Of a DNA stretch of 64,000 nucleotides, positions 7,151 to 15,108 are shown one piece after another; positions within the stretch are counted from its first letter, which is position 1, and the number at the start of each line of letters is the position of its first letter. Position numbers and translations under genes: made by a program. The notes beneath the pieces are model-generated. The model searched no databases. It saw only the letters and a list, made by a program, of their open reading frames with translations, and was not told the DNA's origin. The stretch covers positions 2,497,501 through 2,561,500 of the forward strand of contig NZ_AP018795.1 of the NCBI RefSeq assembly GCF_003966655.1. Reading direction: 5' to 3'. The stretch is from Acidithiobacillus ferridurans. Lineage in GTDB: Bacteria > Pseudomonadota > Gammaproteobacteria > Acidithiobacillales > Acidithiobacillaceae.

Positions 7151-10100
7151 AAGCTTCATAAGCTCCATCGCGCTCGTAAAGGGGAACCGTAAGTCGGGTA
7201 AACCACTTTCCATTTACAATACCAAAATCAAATGGCAATGGGCAGGCGAACCGCGGTACAGATCGTGTTAGGCGCGCCAACTTCGGGAAACCAGAACCAC
7301 CCTCAAGGCTGATAAGTTCTAGTGGAAGTTCTCCCAGATACTTTTTGCAGAGGCCATCAAGCTCCCCATCCAAAAGCTCTTGCCTCCGATCGAATGATAA
7401 TTCGCTGTACACGGCAAGAGTCAACAGCCTGTGTTCTGAAAAAAACTCTATACTTACTTCAATAGGAGGTAGCTCAACGGTCAATCCAGAGTGCTTCCAC
7501 GCGTTCTCGAATATCACGAATAAGCAGTCCATCAGAACAGCGAGAGCGGATGTGGTTAAAAAAAGCGGAGCATCAGGAACACTTCTGAGAATAATATCAG
7601 CATTGAATGCGCGGTGCACGTTCCTTGTGAAGGCCGAAGCAATCTGAATGGCGCTACCTAATTGATATTTTTCCCCCGCGACTTCGCTCGGAAGTTGGAA
7701 CCACTCTGCAACGGTATCGCACTGCGATTTCGTCATCGTAGACACAGTAGTTAGAGTTGTTATCAATGGGAGACTATAAATCTCTAAGAATCTCAGGTCA
7801 TTTATAAGCGTATCCACTCTGTTATGCAGTGCTATAGCTAGCGTTTCAGTTACATATTGTCGGAGATCTGCTAGCCCAATCTCAATAAGTTTCCAAAAAA
7901 TAAAATACCCACTAGCCAAAAATGCCTGAAATGTCGGAGGCTGTTCCGCGAAGCTAGCTGCGAAAATTTTAGCAAAGATCGGTGACACGATTTGAGCGAA
8001 AGCACCATCAGGCTTTTCAGAGGAGCGAACCTGAATTCGTTGATTTACGAAATCATCTACAATCTTTCGAATGTCATATGAGAATTCTTGCACTGTGCTC
8101 AGTAGCAACGTCTTGTCGGCGTCCTGCAACCGAAGAACGTCGCTCCAGCGCGTCTCAAACGCCTCACGTGAGAACCCTGTGGTTGAGTAGAGCAACCCTT
8201 GCTCTTCCAGCGGCCCAAGGATGGTTCCCCTAAAACTCCCATGACGAATTCGAACACTCAAGTAGGCATCAAGCCCATCAGTCGGATCAAGCAGAAAGCG
8301 TTTGAAGAATCGGTCAATGACGTCGATGAATAAGGCATCTGCGTCAGTCGGTCTTCCATCTGCGAAATCCTTAAGTATTTGGATATTTTCAGGATCCAGT
8401 GCGTACATTCTAAGCAACTCATCAACTGCGCCTCCATCAGTATTGGGCTTACCCAGTTTTTTCCACCGTTCATAATCCTGTTCGATCTCCTTTTCCGCCC
8501 ATCGCGTTATTGCTGATTCATTAACAAATATGCGGGTCTGGTCAATGCGCTCAAGGCCCTGCTGGAGAGTTTGGATAAGAGTGAGTTCCTTAATAGCCTC
8601 AGCATATTCTGCAGTCCGTTCTTTATCCCAACCTAATAATAGCTGGAGTACACTCATACGTTCCGAGCGTACTTGAGCCGTTGACTCAAATTGATGACAC
8701 AGCGCCATGTTTTGCTCAATCCACACATCGCGAAGGAATGCCACAATTTGCGCTTTACGTAATTCTGATGCAGCCGCGTACATTTTCACTATATTTTTGC
8801 GCATACCATTTTGCAGAAATTTTCTGCATGCCATTTTACAGATATAACCAACGCCGTCAGAGCCTTTTGCTTCAAAGGTATAATGCGCAACAAGGCCAAC
8901 TTTTATCAGGTCTAATTTACTGAATGAGTTCCATTTCCTGCCCGAAAAAATCAAACTGGTAGGGAACTCACGAGCATATCGATAGTCTCTAAGAAACCAA
9001 TCCGTTAGTAACTTAATGGCTTCGTCAAAGCGGTCTTGTCTTGCAAATGCGGCCAAATCGAACTTGGCGCACTGTCGCTCCCAATACTGGCTTTTGTAAC
9101 CTAGAAAACCTGTTAGTCGTGAAAGCTCATCAAACTGCTGTGCGGCTAGAAGAAAATTAGCCAGCCATAGATAAACCGGACCTACAATGGGCAGAGCATT
9201 TTGAAATCCCCAACGACTCGGCTTAAGCAACTGTTCGTCATCCACGCATCTACCTAAATGAGACAAATGATTTTGAATCAGGCGCTGGCCGATCTCCTCT
9301 GAAAATGCCGCAATATCGTCGACACATGTCGAGCCAGTAAGTAGGGCGACACTAATTGGAAGAGAGCGATTATCGAATACATCTGAAGTCACCCAAAATG
9401 CGTAACCTGCAACTGCAGGCCCAATATCTAAGCCTCGTAGGTTAAGGCCCCACTTGAGCATCTTACCTAAAAGGTCGTATGCGGGTGCTCCTTTATTTTC
9501 ACATATTCTTAGATTACTTGCAATATCATCTGGTAAATTTAGATAACTATGCTCGATATAACCAGGGTAAAACGCACGGTATGGCTCACTTGGAAGCTCA
9601 TGGATCTCTGTTGATATAGGAGATATCGGAGATATTTCCTGGAGTGCAACCGATAGCTTGTTCAGCCGGTGGTCTTGGTATCCGTTATCCAGCAAGTAAG
9701 ATATGAGCTGTCTTGCCACTGGACGCAGTGACGTTAGCTGCTTTTCATTTTCAATATAGCCCAGCAATTCAATTACGCTTTCATAATAATCGATGAGTGA
9801 CGAACTTATATCTCTTGAAAGAATTCTCGGAAATGATTGCATCGGGTTGTCGACATATGACAGCGCTCGATAATTCAAATAATCAACAAGCCATGGTGCA
9901 ATGGCATCCAACCGTGGGAATGAGTTTTTGCATTTTCCAACGATGGCATCAAATGAAAATGTGTCATCGTTGCGATCTGCAAATATATGGAATAATAGTC
10001 CAGGGATAGTGTTTATCGCCTTTGACTGAAGCTCATGTAACCATGCTCGTTGTGCTTCAGTGCCATCGGCAAGCTGCAAAAAGGCGGCACGAAGCTCTAC

Positions 10101-10511
10101 AGCCCATAGACTCCATCCTGAAAATTCCACGTACTTGTCGAGTTGTTCTTTTGCGTTATTCAAGTTGCCTGCAAGCACGAGCTTCTGCAATTCGGCGGCG
10201 ATCCGCCTGAATGAGTTTATTCGAATTGCCTGTGCTGTTAGCCAGTGTTTCGCCCAATGTAATTCATTTTCTAATGGCAATGGTAAGAGTGCATTTCTAT
10301 TCCAAATAAGTTCTGAAGTTGAGCGTGGCCCTAATGCATAGAGAGCAAGTGATGATTTTGGTGCCGCAGTGCGAAGCGACTTTATTATAGCTGCATATTC
10401 TTGTGGTGGGCGGGTAGCGCGTGCTTGACTCAGAACGTTTGTTGTTTTCTTATCACCTAACGCGTCGGCATTTCGAAACAACTTTCGCAACGACGTTTCA
10501 TTGTGCGTCAT
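7143..10511 (-). CDS. dtcA: Detocs sensor kinase DtcA
   Basis: The 1122-residue protein is mostly alpha-helical repeat-like sequence, with a histidine-kinase ATPase at the C-terminus: the N box FENAWKHSG near residue 1003 and a glycine-rich block EGGSGFPKLARL near 1070. A candidate phosphoacceptor histidine is in IALHNRVDTLINDL (about residue 900). There is no transmembrane segment, so it acts in the cytoplasm. DtcA proteins sense phage through the long N-terminal region and pass phosphate to DtcC or DtcB. The ATG at 10511 has a GGGGGG run 4-9 bases upstream. The gene is AT-rich relative to the conjugation genes, pointing to acquisition as a unit with dtcB and dtcC. Confidence 0.9.
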   Translation of the reverse strand: MTHNETSLRKLFRNADALGDKKTTNVLSQARATRPPQEYAAIIKSLRTAAPKSSLALYALGPRSTSELIWNRNALLPLPLENELHWAKHWLTAQAIRINSFRRIAAELQKLVLAGNLNNAKEQLDKYVEFSGWSLWAVELRAAFLQLADGTEAQRAWLHELQSKAINTIPGLLFHIFADRNDDTFSFDAIVGKCKNSFPRLDAIAPWLVDYLNYRALSYVDNPMQSFPRILSRDISSSLIDYYESVIELLGYIENEKQLTSLRPVARQLISYLLDNGYQDHRLNKLSVALQEISPISPISTEIHELPSEPYRAFYPGYIEHSYLNLPDDIASNLRICENKGAPAYDLLGKMLKWGLNLRGLDIGPAVAGYAFWVTSDVFDNRSLPISVALLTGSTCVDDIAAFSEEIGQRLIQNHLSHLGRCVDDEQLLKPSRWGFQNALPIVGPVYLWLANFLLAAQQFDELSRLTGFLGYKSQYWERQCAKFDLAAFARQDRFDEAIKLLTDWFLRDYRYAREFPTSLIFSGRKWNSFSKLDLIKVGLVAHYTFEAKGSDGVGYICKMACRKFLQNGMRKNIVKMYAAASELRKAQIVAFLRDVWIEQNMALCHQFESTAQVRSERMSVLQLLLGWDKERTAEYAEAIKELTLIQTLQQGLERIDQTRIFVNESAITRWAEKEIEQDYERWKKLGKPNTDGGAVDELLRMYALDPENIQILKDFADGRPTDADALFIDVIDRFFKRFLLDPTDGLDAYLSVRIRHGSFRGTILGPLEEQGLLYSTTGFSREAFETRWSDVLRLQDADKTLLLSTVQEFSYDIRKIVDDFVNQRIQVRSSEKPDGAFAQIVSPIFAKIFAASFAEQPPTFQAFLASGYFIFWKLIEIGLADLRQYVTETLAIALHNRVDTLINDLRFLEIYSLPLITTLTTVSTMTKSQCDTVAEWFQLPSEVAGEKYQLGSAIQIASAFTRNVHRAFNADIILRSVPDAPLFLTTSALAVLMDCLFVIFENAWKHSGLTVELPPIEVSIEFFSEHRLLTLAVYSELSFDRRQELLDGELDGLCKKYLGELPLELISLEGGSGFPKLARLTRSVPRFACPLPFDFGIVNGKWFTRLTVPLYERDGAYEAYE

Positions 10512-10846
10512 TTAACCCCCCGTTTTCTTGGAAACTTTGATTTAACTTAGTTGACTCATTGAAGGCGACCACAATAGATACAGAAAAAATTTGCACCAAA
10601 ATTCTCCAACATCACCTCTTCTATGAGCAATAAACAACCCAATTGCTACGGTATAAAATCTAAATGCAAGAATATATTTTATTCTTTATAGTAATATATT
10701 GTATCTCTTTCAATGGGTTACCTCTCGACATCAAACTCGGCGCTTCATATTTTCATCTTATGCTAATGCCAAGCTATTGGATCACGCCAAGCGTTCATAT
10801 CGAGTAGCGCGCTGGTTTTTTTGCTGCGTCCTGCTTGAATGTCATG
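10512..10846. other. intergenic region upstream of dtcA
   Basis: This is 335 bases of AT-rich sequence between the Detocs operon start and the end of the chorismate-mutase-like frame. It should contain the dtcA promoter. I see no clear repeat, RNA gene or strong terminator. Confidence 0.5.
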
Positions 10847-11161
10847 TTAGATTTCGATGCTGCAAGTATTTAGCGCTGCATGCTCAGCCAATTCAGCATT
10901 GATGAAGCCAGCAATCATTGCGCGGTAGACCTGCTCGGTAACGGTTGGGTTTGCGCCAAGCTCGACGGAAAGGGCCACGACTTTCGCAATGACCCGTTCA
11001 ACCCGCTGGGGTGCCTTGACGTCGGTGGTGGTTTTCTTGAACTTTGCCGCCTGTTTTACATAAGCCCCACGTTGTGCCAGTAGCGTAACAATCTGACGGT
11101 CAATGCGGTCGATATTGGATCGAATTTCTTCGATGAAGTTGCGCTTGACACTATTAATCAG
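10847..11161 (-). CDS. chorismate-mutase-like protein lacking a standard start codon
   Basis: The minus-strand frame from 11161 to the TAA at 10847 encodes about 104 residues that fit the AroQ/PchB chorismate mutase fold: EEIRSNIDRIDRQIVTLLAQR, YVKQAAKFKK, VKAPQRVERVIAKVVALSVELG and VYRAMIAGFINAEL. These enzymes convert chorismate to prephenate, or isochorismate to salicylate plus pyruvate. No ATG, GTG or TTG lies in frame before the domain. The best start is CTG at 11161, which has AAGGAG 9 bases upstream and overlaps a TGA of another frame (CTGA). It may be a rare CTG-initiated gene or a decayed gene without its first codon. It is isolated from any aromatic pathway gene. Confidence 0.6.
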   Translation of the reverse strand: MINSVKRNFIEEIRSNIDRIDRQIVTLLAQRGAYVKQAAKFKKTTTDVKAPQRVERVIAKVVALSVELGANPTVTEQVYRAMIAGFINAELAEHAALNTCSIEI

Positions 11162-11249
11162 AAATATTTCTCCTTGCGCCTTAGCCCAACGTCCGCTTTC
11201 AGTCTGGTGCTGTCAATCAGTGCTGCCACCCAATCCTTTACGGGTATAG

Positions 11250-11621
11250 TCAAACCAGAACCGCTATTTTTGCATACGCCTGAAAAAAATCATCCTGCAG
11301 TAAGGGCATGCCTGGACCATCCAGACGAATGCACCATGCCACATTATCCATGTCCTCATAGAGCATCGCCACCACATCCGGATGGTGTGCCGCAATCAGC
11401 GGGGGAATATCCATGTCCCGCATGGCCTTTCTGGTGATCTGCAGAACCGGTAAGGGACACACCAGGCTTCTGTCGAGCGTGGTTAAGACAAAATGTCGGT
11501 TCCACCCACCGATGCGCTGTTGCCGCCTGATGGCTGTCCCGAGACCCATACAATTATTACGCACCAGGACATCTAGATTCTGGATGAGTGGGATAATGGG
11601 AGAAAGCTCAATGGGCATCAC
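11250..11621 (-). CDS. hypothetical protein, paralogue of the 122-aa gene at 36792
   Basis: I do not recognise this 123-residue protein. It is clearly homologous to the gene at 36792-37160: both begin ELSPIIPL, share ITRKAM/ITRKAI followed by a short helix, AHHPD, and a WCIRL.GPG.P.LQ block, and both end in AVLV. It has no membrane segment or known motif. It is the last gene of the left block (219-aa, IHF-like, HU-like, 115-aa, this gene), separated from the 115-aa gene by 62 bases. In the right block a DksA-like and a YbjQ-like gene sit in that gap, so the left copy has lost them or the right copy gained them. Confidence 0.7.
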   Translation of the reverse strand: MMPIELSPIIPLIQNLDVLVRNNCMGLGTAIRRQQRIGGWNRHFVLTTLDRSLVCPLPVLQITRKAMRDMDIPPLIAAHHPDVVAMLYEDMDNVAWCIRLDGPGMPLLQDDFFQAYAKIAVLV

Positions 11622-11683
11622 ATTCCCAACAGACTGACCGGACAGATTTCACAAAACCGAAAATCCACCCATTGCGGACCTGA

Positions 11684-12031
11684 TCACTCTCCTCTGGGAC
11701 GACGTCCCCGACGCGCCTTGCCGTGTTCCTCCAGCAACTTCTCACCGCGATCCACCAAGCGTTCCATATCTTCGGCGATGGCCAGCTCAACCGCCGCGAT
11801 CACATGGCGCATATCCCATTCCGGTGCCAGTGCCTGCAATGCCCGTGCAAAGCGTTTCTCCTGTTCCACTCTTTCCTTTCTCGCGGAAGGAGTCTTCAAC
11901 AAACGCTTCTTCTCTTCTTCGATTTTCGCTATCGCTGCTTTCTGGCGTTCCATAATTTCCAACTGCTTCTTTTCGAGGTCGGCCAGACGCTGCTCAGCAC
12001 TACGACGAATACGGGTTTTCTTCTCTACCAT
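11684..12031 (-). CDS. 115-aa charged coiled-coil protein, left copy
   Basis: This is a hypothetical protein rich in Lys, Arg and Glu. Residues 15-60 (ADLEKKQLEIMERQKAAIAK onward) form a likely coiled coil, then WDMRHVIAAVELAIAEDMER, and a basic tail HGKARRGRRPRG that could bind nucleic acid. It is about 85 percent identical by eye to the gene at 35755-36102. It starts 11 bases after the HU-like gene, in the same operon. The constant company of HU- and IHF-like genes suggests a nucleoid or DNA-binding accessory role, which is inference only. Confidence 0.75.
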   Translation of the reverse strand: MVEKKTRIRRSAEQRLADLEKKQLEIMERQKAAIAKIEEEKKRLLKTPSARKERVEQEKRFARALQALAPEWDMRHVIAAVELAIAEDMERLVDRGEKLLEEHGKARRGRRPRGE

Positions 12032-12042
12032 GCTGAATTCCT

Positions 12043-12318
12043 TTAGTGGTTGACCTTGTCTGCAAATTCTTTGCCCGCCCTGATCTTGACGCTTTTCTTA
12101 GCGGGAACATCAATTTCCTGACCCGTAGCGGGATTGCGTGCCTTTCTTGCGGGCTTGTCTACGACCTCAATGGTGAGAAATCCGGGCAAAACAATTTTCC
12201 CGGCCACAGTCAATTCTGTTTCCAGGGTGTGGCGAAACACCTGAAACAATTTTTCCGCGTCCACCTTGGACATTGCCCCATGCTGGGCCAATGCTGCGAC
12301 AAATTCTGTTTTATTCAT
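12043..12318 (-). CDS. HU-family DNA-binding protein, left copy
   Basis: The 91-residue protein follows the HU/IHF pattern: an N-terminal helical body (NKTEFVAALAQHGAMSKVDA), LPGFLTIEVVDKPARKARNP at the beta arm with the conserved RNPATGQEI, then PAKKSVKIRAGKEFADKV. HU proteins bend and wrap DNA as dimers. It pairs with an IHF-alpha-like gene just upstream, now broken by an insertion, so the element may once have made its own heterodimer from this block. The close paralogue at 35468 is intact. Confidence 0.9.
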   Translation of the reverse strand: MNKTEFVAALAQHGAMSKVDAEKLFQVFRHTLETELTVAGKIVLPGFLTIEVVDKPARKARNPATGQEIDVPAKKSVKIRAGKEFADKVNH

Positions 12319-12578
12319 GCCAATCTCTTGAAAGTAAAATAGTAGACAGAAGTTTAGCGGTTATTCGGCCTCAGATGCAACATTCAAACCGGATTTCCGA
12401 CGTTTGATCTTCGGTGATAACGGTAAATCTGGATTACATCGTGCACGCAAAAGCGGACTGGCAGAAAATGTTACCACCCGCCGCGCCTTGATCACATGGG
12501 GCTGTCCGGTTATCCTAAATTCGGCAGTTACCCCTGCTGATTTGGCAGGATTCCTCTGATAGGATTGATTTTTCCCCT

Positions 12579-14120
12579 GTGTTGGAGGCTCACCCAATGG
12601 GTGAACGCACTAAGCGGCCCCAAAAGCCCATTCCTGAGGCTATACAGAGCATGATTGTGGATACGATGGGCGGTCGTGTTCAGGTATCCTGGGATAAGGA
12701 ATCGGCAGCCACTCCCTTTGGCCAGTTGGTGTTCTTTGCCGAGTTTCAGAAAGTCAGTGGTTTGTTTGATGCTTGGGTAGAAGAATGTCCCTTGATCTAT
12801 AACAGCCCCAACGCACCCAAGAAGCGCGATGTATTGGGCACTTGGGATCTCTCCATACTGGCGGGTCACCGACGCTATGCACATGTCACTGGATTACGCA
12901 GTGATGGTGTCAGTCCGCAGATTCTGGGGATGAGCAAGATCGTCAGCGAAGACGCCCTGCGCCGGGCGCTGGGTAAAATCCCCGAAGGCGAAGGCACCGA
13001 ATGGATGCGCAAGCACTTGTTCAAAAGCGCAAAGGCAGCCTGTGACACGCCTTGGATTCTTGATATCGACACCACCATCAAAACGTTATTCGGGCATCAG
13101 CAAGGGGCTGAAGTAGGCTACAATCCGCACAAACCGGGGCGTCCATCCCATGCCTATCATGCGTACTGGGTCGGTAATCTGCGGCTATTGCTGGATGTAG
13201 AAGTGACAGCCGGCAACACCACGGCCTCCAACCATGCCCAACCGGGGCTGAACCGCGTACTGGACACCCTGAGTGCCGAACAGCGTCCTTATCTGGTCCG
13301 TGGCGACTGTGGCTTTGGCAATGATGCGGTTATCCGCGAGATGGAAGCGCGGCAGCAGTCCTATCTCTTCAAATTGCGTCAATCGCCCCGGGTCAAGCGC
13401 CTGTTACAGCGGGAATTTACCCGCCGTGACTGGGCGGATGCAGGACAAGGCTGGGAAGGCCGCGAAGACACGATTCAACTGGCCGGGTGGCAGCAGAGCC
13501 GCCGGGTAGTCATTCTCCGTCGCCTACTCAAAGACCATCTAATCGCCACCCAGGAACATCAAGGCCAGCTGGAATTTGCTTTCGTGGACCGTCGCCAGAC
13601 CAAGGTCTACGAATACGCCGTACTGGTGACGGATATCCAAGAAGGCATTCTGAGTATCGCGCAGTTGTACCGCGACCGGGCCGATGCGGAGAACGGTTTT
13701 GACGAACTCAAGAACCAGTGGGGATGGGGCGGGTACACCACTCGTGATCTGGCCCGTTGTCGGCTCTCCGCGCGTGCCGTGGGGCTGGTCTACAACTGGT
13801 GGAGCTGGTATTCCCGACTGGCTTTTCCGGGGTCACGGAGAGAAGCCATCACCAGTCGTCCATTGCTGCTCTCCGCTATAGGTCGCAGCACCAAACACGC
13901 TGGACAGATTCATCTTTTTCTGACACCCATGCATGCCGCGCAGAAAAAGGTGGAGCGCGGAATTGAGAATATCCGTAGAGGGTTGCGGATAGTTCGGGAG
14001 ACTGCGGAGCAGTTCCTGGAACACCAGCCCTGGGACCTCCTCGTGAGCTACATCGTTGCGCAAATTACGCGATCACCATGGTCACCGCCGGGGACTTTTC
14101 CGGCACTTGCCGGACCTTAA
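12579..14120 (+). CDS. IS1380-family transposase, copy 1
   Basis: The DDE transposase has 513 residues. Likely catalytic blocks are PWILDIDTTIKTLFG (first Asp, near residue 157), RGDCGFGNDAVI (second Asp, near 241) and YRDRADAENGFDELKNQWG (the Y-R-E signature with the catalytic Glu, near 365). The start is ATG at 12579, before the MGERTKRPQK sequence; an ATG at 12597 is also possible. The protein is identical to that at 27762-29303, so the two copies moved recently and at least one is probably active. Confidence 0.9.
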   Translation: MLEAHPMGERTKRPQKPIPEAIQSMIVDTMGGRVQVSWDKESAATPFGQLVFFAEFQKVSGLFDAWVEECPLIYNSPNAPKKRDVLGTWDLSILAGHRRYAHVTGLRSDGVSPQILGMSKIVSEDALRRALGKIPEGEGTEWMRKHLFKSAKAACDTPWILDIDTTIKTLFGHQQGAEVGYNPHKPGRPSHAYHAYWVGNLRLLLDVEVTAGNTTASNHAQPGLNRVLDTLSAEQRPYLVRGDCGFGNDAVIREMEARQQSYLFKLRQSPRVKRLLQREFTRRDWADAGQGWEGREDTIQLAGWQQSRRVVILRRLLKDHLIATQEHQGQLEFAFVDRRQTKVYEYAVLVTDIQEGILSIAQLYRDRADAENGFDELKNQWGWGGYTTRDLARCRLSARAVGLVYNWWSWYSRLAFPGSRREAITSRPLLLSAIGRSTKHAGQIHLFLTPMHAAQKKVERGIENIRRGLRIVRETAEQFLEHQPWDLLVSYIVAQITRSPWSPPGTFPALAGP

Positions 14121-14131
14121 CTGCTTTTTTT
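14097..14131 (+). terminator. hairpin plus T-run at the IS1380 right end (copy 1)
   Basis: TCCGGC-ACTT-GCCGGA forms a 6-bp GC-rich stem and is followed after ten bases by seven T residues. It overlaps the transposase stop region and should end its transcription. The same structure is present in copy 2 at 29280-29314. Confidence 0.6.
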
Positions 14132-14330
14132 AGGGTTATTGGATTGCGCCCCGGGCGCGGTGCCTTATCCCGCACGGCAAATCTGCCGAAGTTCGATAAC
14201 ATAAGTTCCGAATGCTCAACAATACATTCTCGCATGTTGTCGAAGAAAGCCTCGACCATTTGCACTGCTTCTTTATGCGTCGTCCCCATGGTTTCCCACA
14301 GATGATTAGCCAGTTCTACTTTCGTGACTG

Positions 14331-14990
14331 TCATTGTTCCCTCATGGCCTTTTGCATGGCTCTGTGTGCTGATGATAGCTCCTTGATCAGGAATTCATGA
14401 CCTTTCGTGCGGGACTGACATTCATCCCTGGCCTCTTGATAAGCCCCCTGGAAATTTCTGAACATGGCCTTCCGCTGGTCTTTGCCAGTCTTAATGAATG
14501 GATCGTAATAAAACGCCAGCAGATCCAGAGCAAAGCTCGTCGTGACGACAATGGCCGCATTAGTGGCATATTCTGCCATGAGATCTGGCCCATAGCTATC
14601 CATCGATATGATGAAATCATTCGAGGGCAACATGTCGTACAGTTTGCGGACCACCTTGTAAGCCTGGTTACCTTGGTGAACCAGATGATCCACAGCACCC
14701 TGGTCGAAGCCTTCTGGGTGATTTCTGGCGTGCATCACCAGAATATTGGCGGCATCCGCAATGGCATCCAGGCCATCCATAGTGCGTAACAGTTGGGTTG
14801 TAGGCAGATCGTCGGGTGGCTGTTCATCCGTAGGGTTCAGATACATGCTGCCCGCTAGAATGATCATCGTCAGCACGTCTACAGACTCCCCATCTGGGTC
14901 CTGAACAAAAAATGCCAGTCCTGTAGCGGGATGGTTGTGTTTGTGTTTTTTAGGCGCGGGGCGTTTGGGAAAAGGATGTACGTTCGTCAT
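14331..14990 (-). CDS. hypothetical 219-aa protein heading the left block
   Basis: I do not recognise this protein. It starts with a basic His/Lys-rich stretch (PKRPAPKKHKHNHPATG), followed by DPDGESVDVLTMIILAGSMYL and mainly helical sequence without obvious catalytic motifs or a clear signal peptide. The tail QSRTKGHEFLIKELSSAHRA is also found as a remnant at 34961-35071, so the gene was part of the duplicated block. Its stop overlaps the IHF-like start by 4 bases, so it is the first gene of that operon. A function in nucleoid organisation or DNA maintenance is only guilt by association. Confidence 0.65.
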   Translation of the reverse strand: MTNVHPFPKRPAPKKHKHNHPATGLAFFVQDPDGESVDVLTMIILAGSMYLNPTDEQPPDDLPTTQLLRTMDGLDAIADAANILVMHARNHPEGFDQGAVDHLVHQGNQAYKVVRKLYDMLPSNDFIISMDSYGPDLMAEYATNAAIVVTTSFALDLLAFYYDPFIKTGKDQRKAMFRNFQGAYQEARDECQSRTKGHEFLIKELSSAHRAMQKAMREQ

Positions 14991-15108
14991 GGTGAGCTAT
15001 TATAAGTATGGTGGATGGTGGCGGAAAATAGGACTATAAGTCATTTGCTTTCCGTTGCTGAACGTTCGCAATCAGTCTTTCGCAGCCATTCGCCTCTCTC
15101 GTTCCAGA

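Larger units (their letters stand above)
12514..14134 (+). mobile_element. IS1380-type insertion sequence, copy 1 (1621 bp)
   Basis: Ends are CCTAAATTCGGCAGTTA on the left and, inverted, CCTAAAAAAAGCAGTTA on the right (13 of 17 matching). The element is flanked by a 5-bp target duplication, GTTAT at 12509-12513 and 14135-14139. CCT-starting ends with 5-bp duplications fit the IS1380 family (as in ISEcp1). A second copy encoding an identical transposase is at 27697-29317. Confidence 0.9.
12361..14334 (-). pseudogene. IHF-alpha-like gene split by an IS1380-type insertion
   Basis: The N-terminal part (14334 to 14135: MTVTKVELANHLWETMG to DKAPRPGRNPIT) and the C-terminal part (12513 to 12361: TGQPHVIKARRVVTFSASPL to the stop) join exactly into a 115-residue protein matching the intact paralogue at 35078. 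The break falls in the RPGRNP.TG.. DNA-contacting arm, which is essential for DNA binding. The insertion duplicated GTTAT on each side. The ATG overlaps the stop of the 219-aa gene (ATGA). The fused frame running out of the element at 14065 has no meaning for the original gene. Confidence 0.9.

Noticed and set aside
11158-11249. Short frame reading TIPVKDWVAALIDSTRLK and GLRRKEKYF before the chorismate-mutase-like ORF
   Set aside because: It could be the tail of a decayed gene, but it has no start and I cannot identify a family, so it is not listed as a feature.
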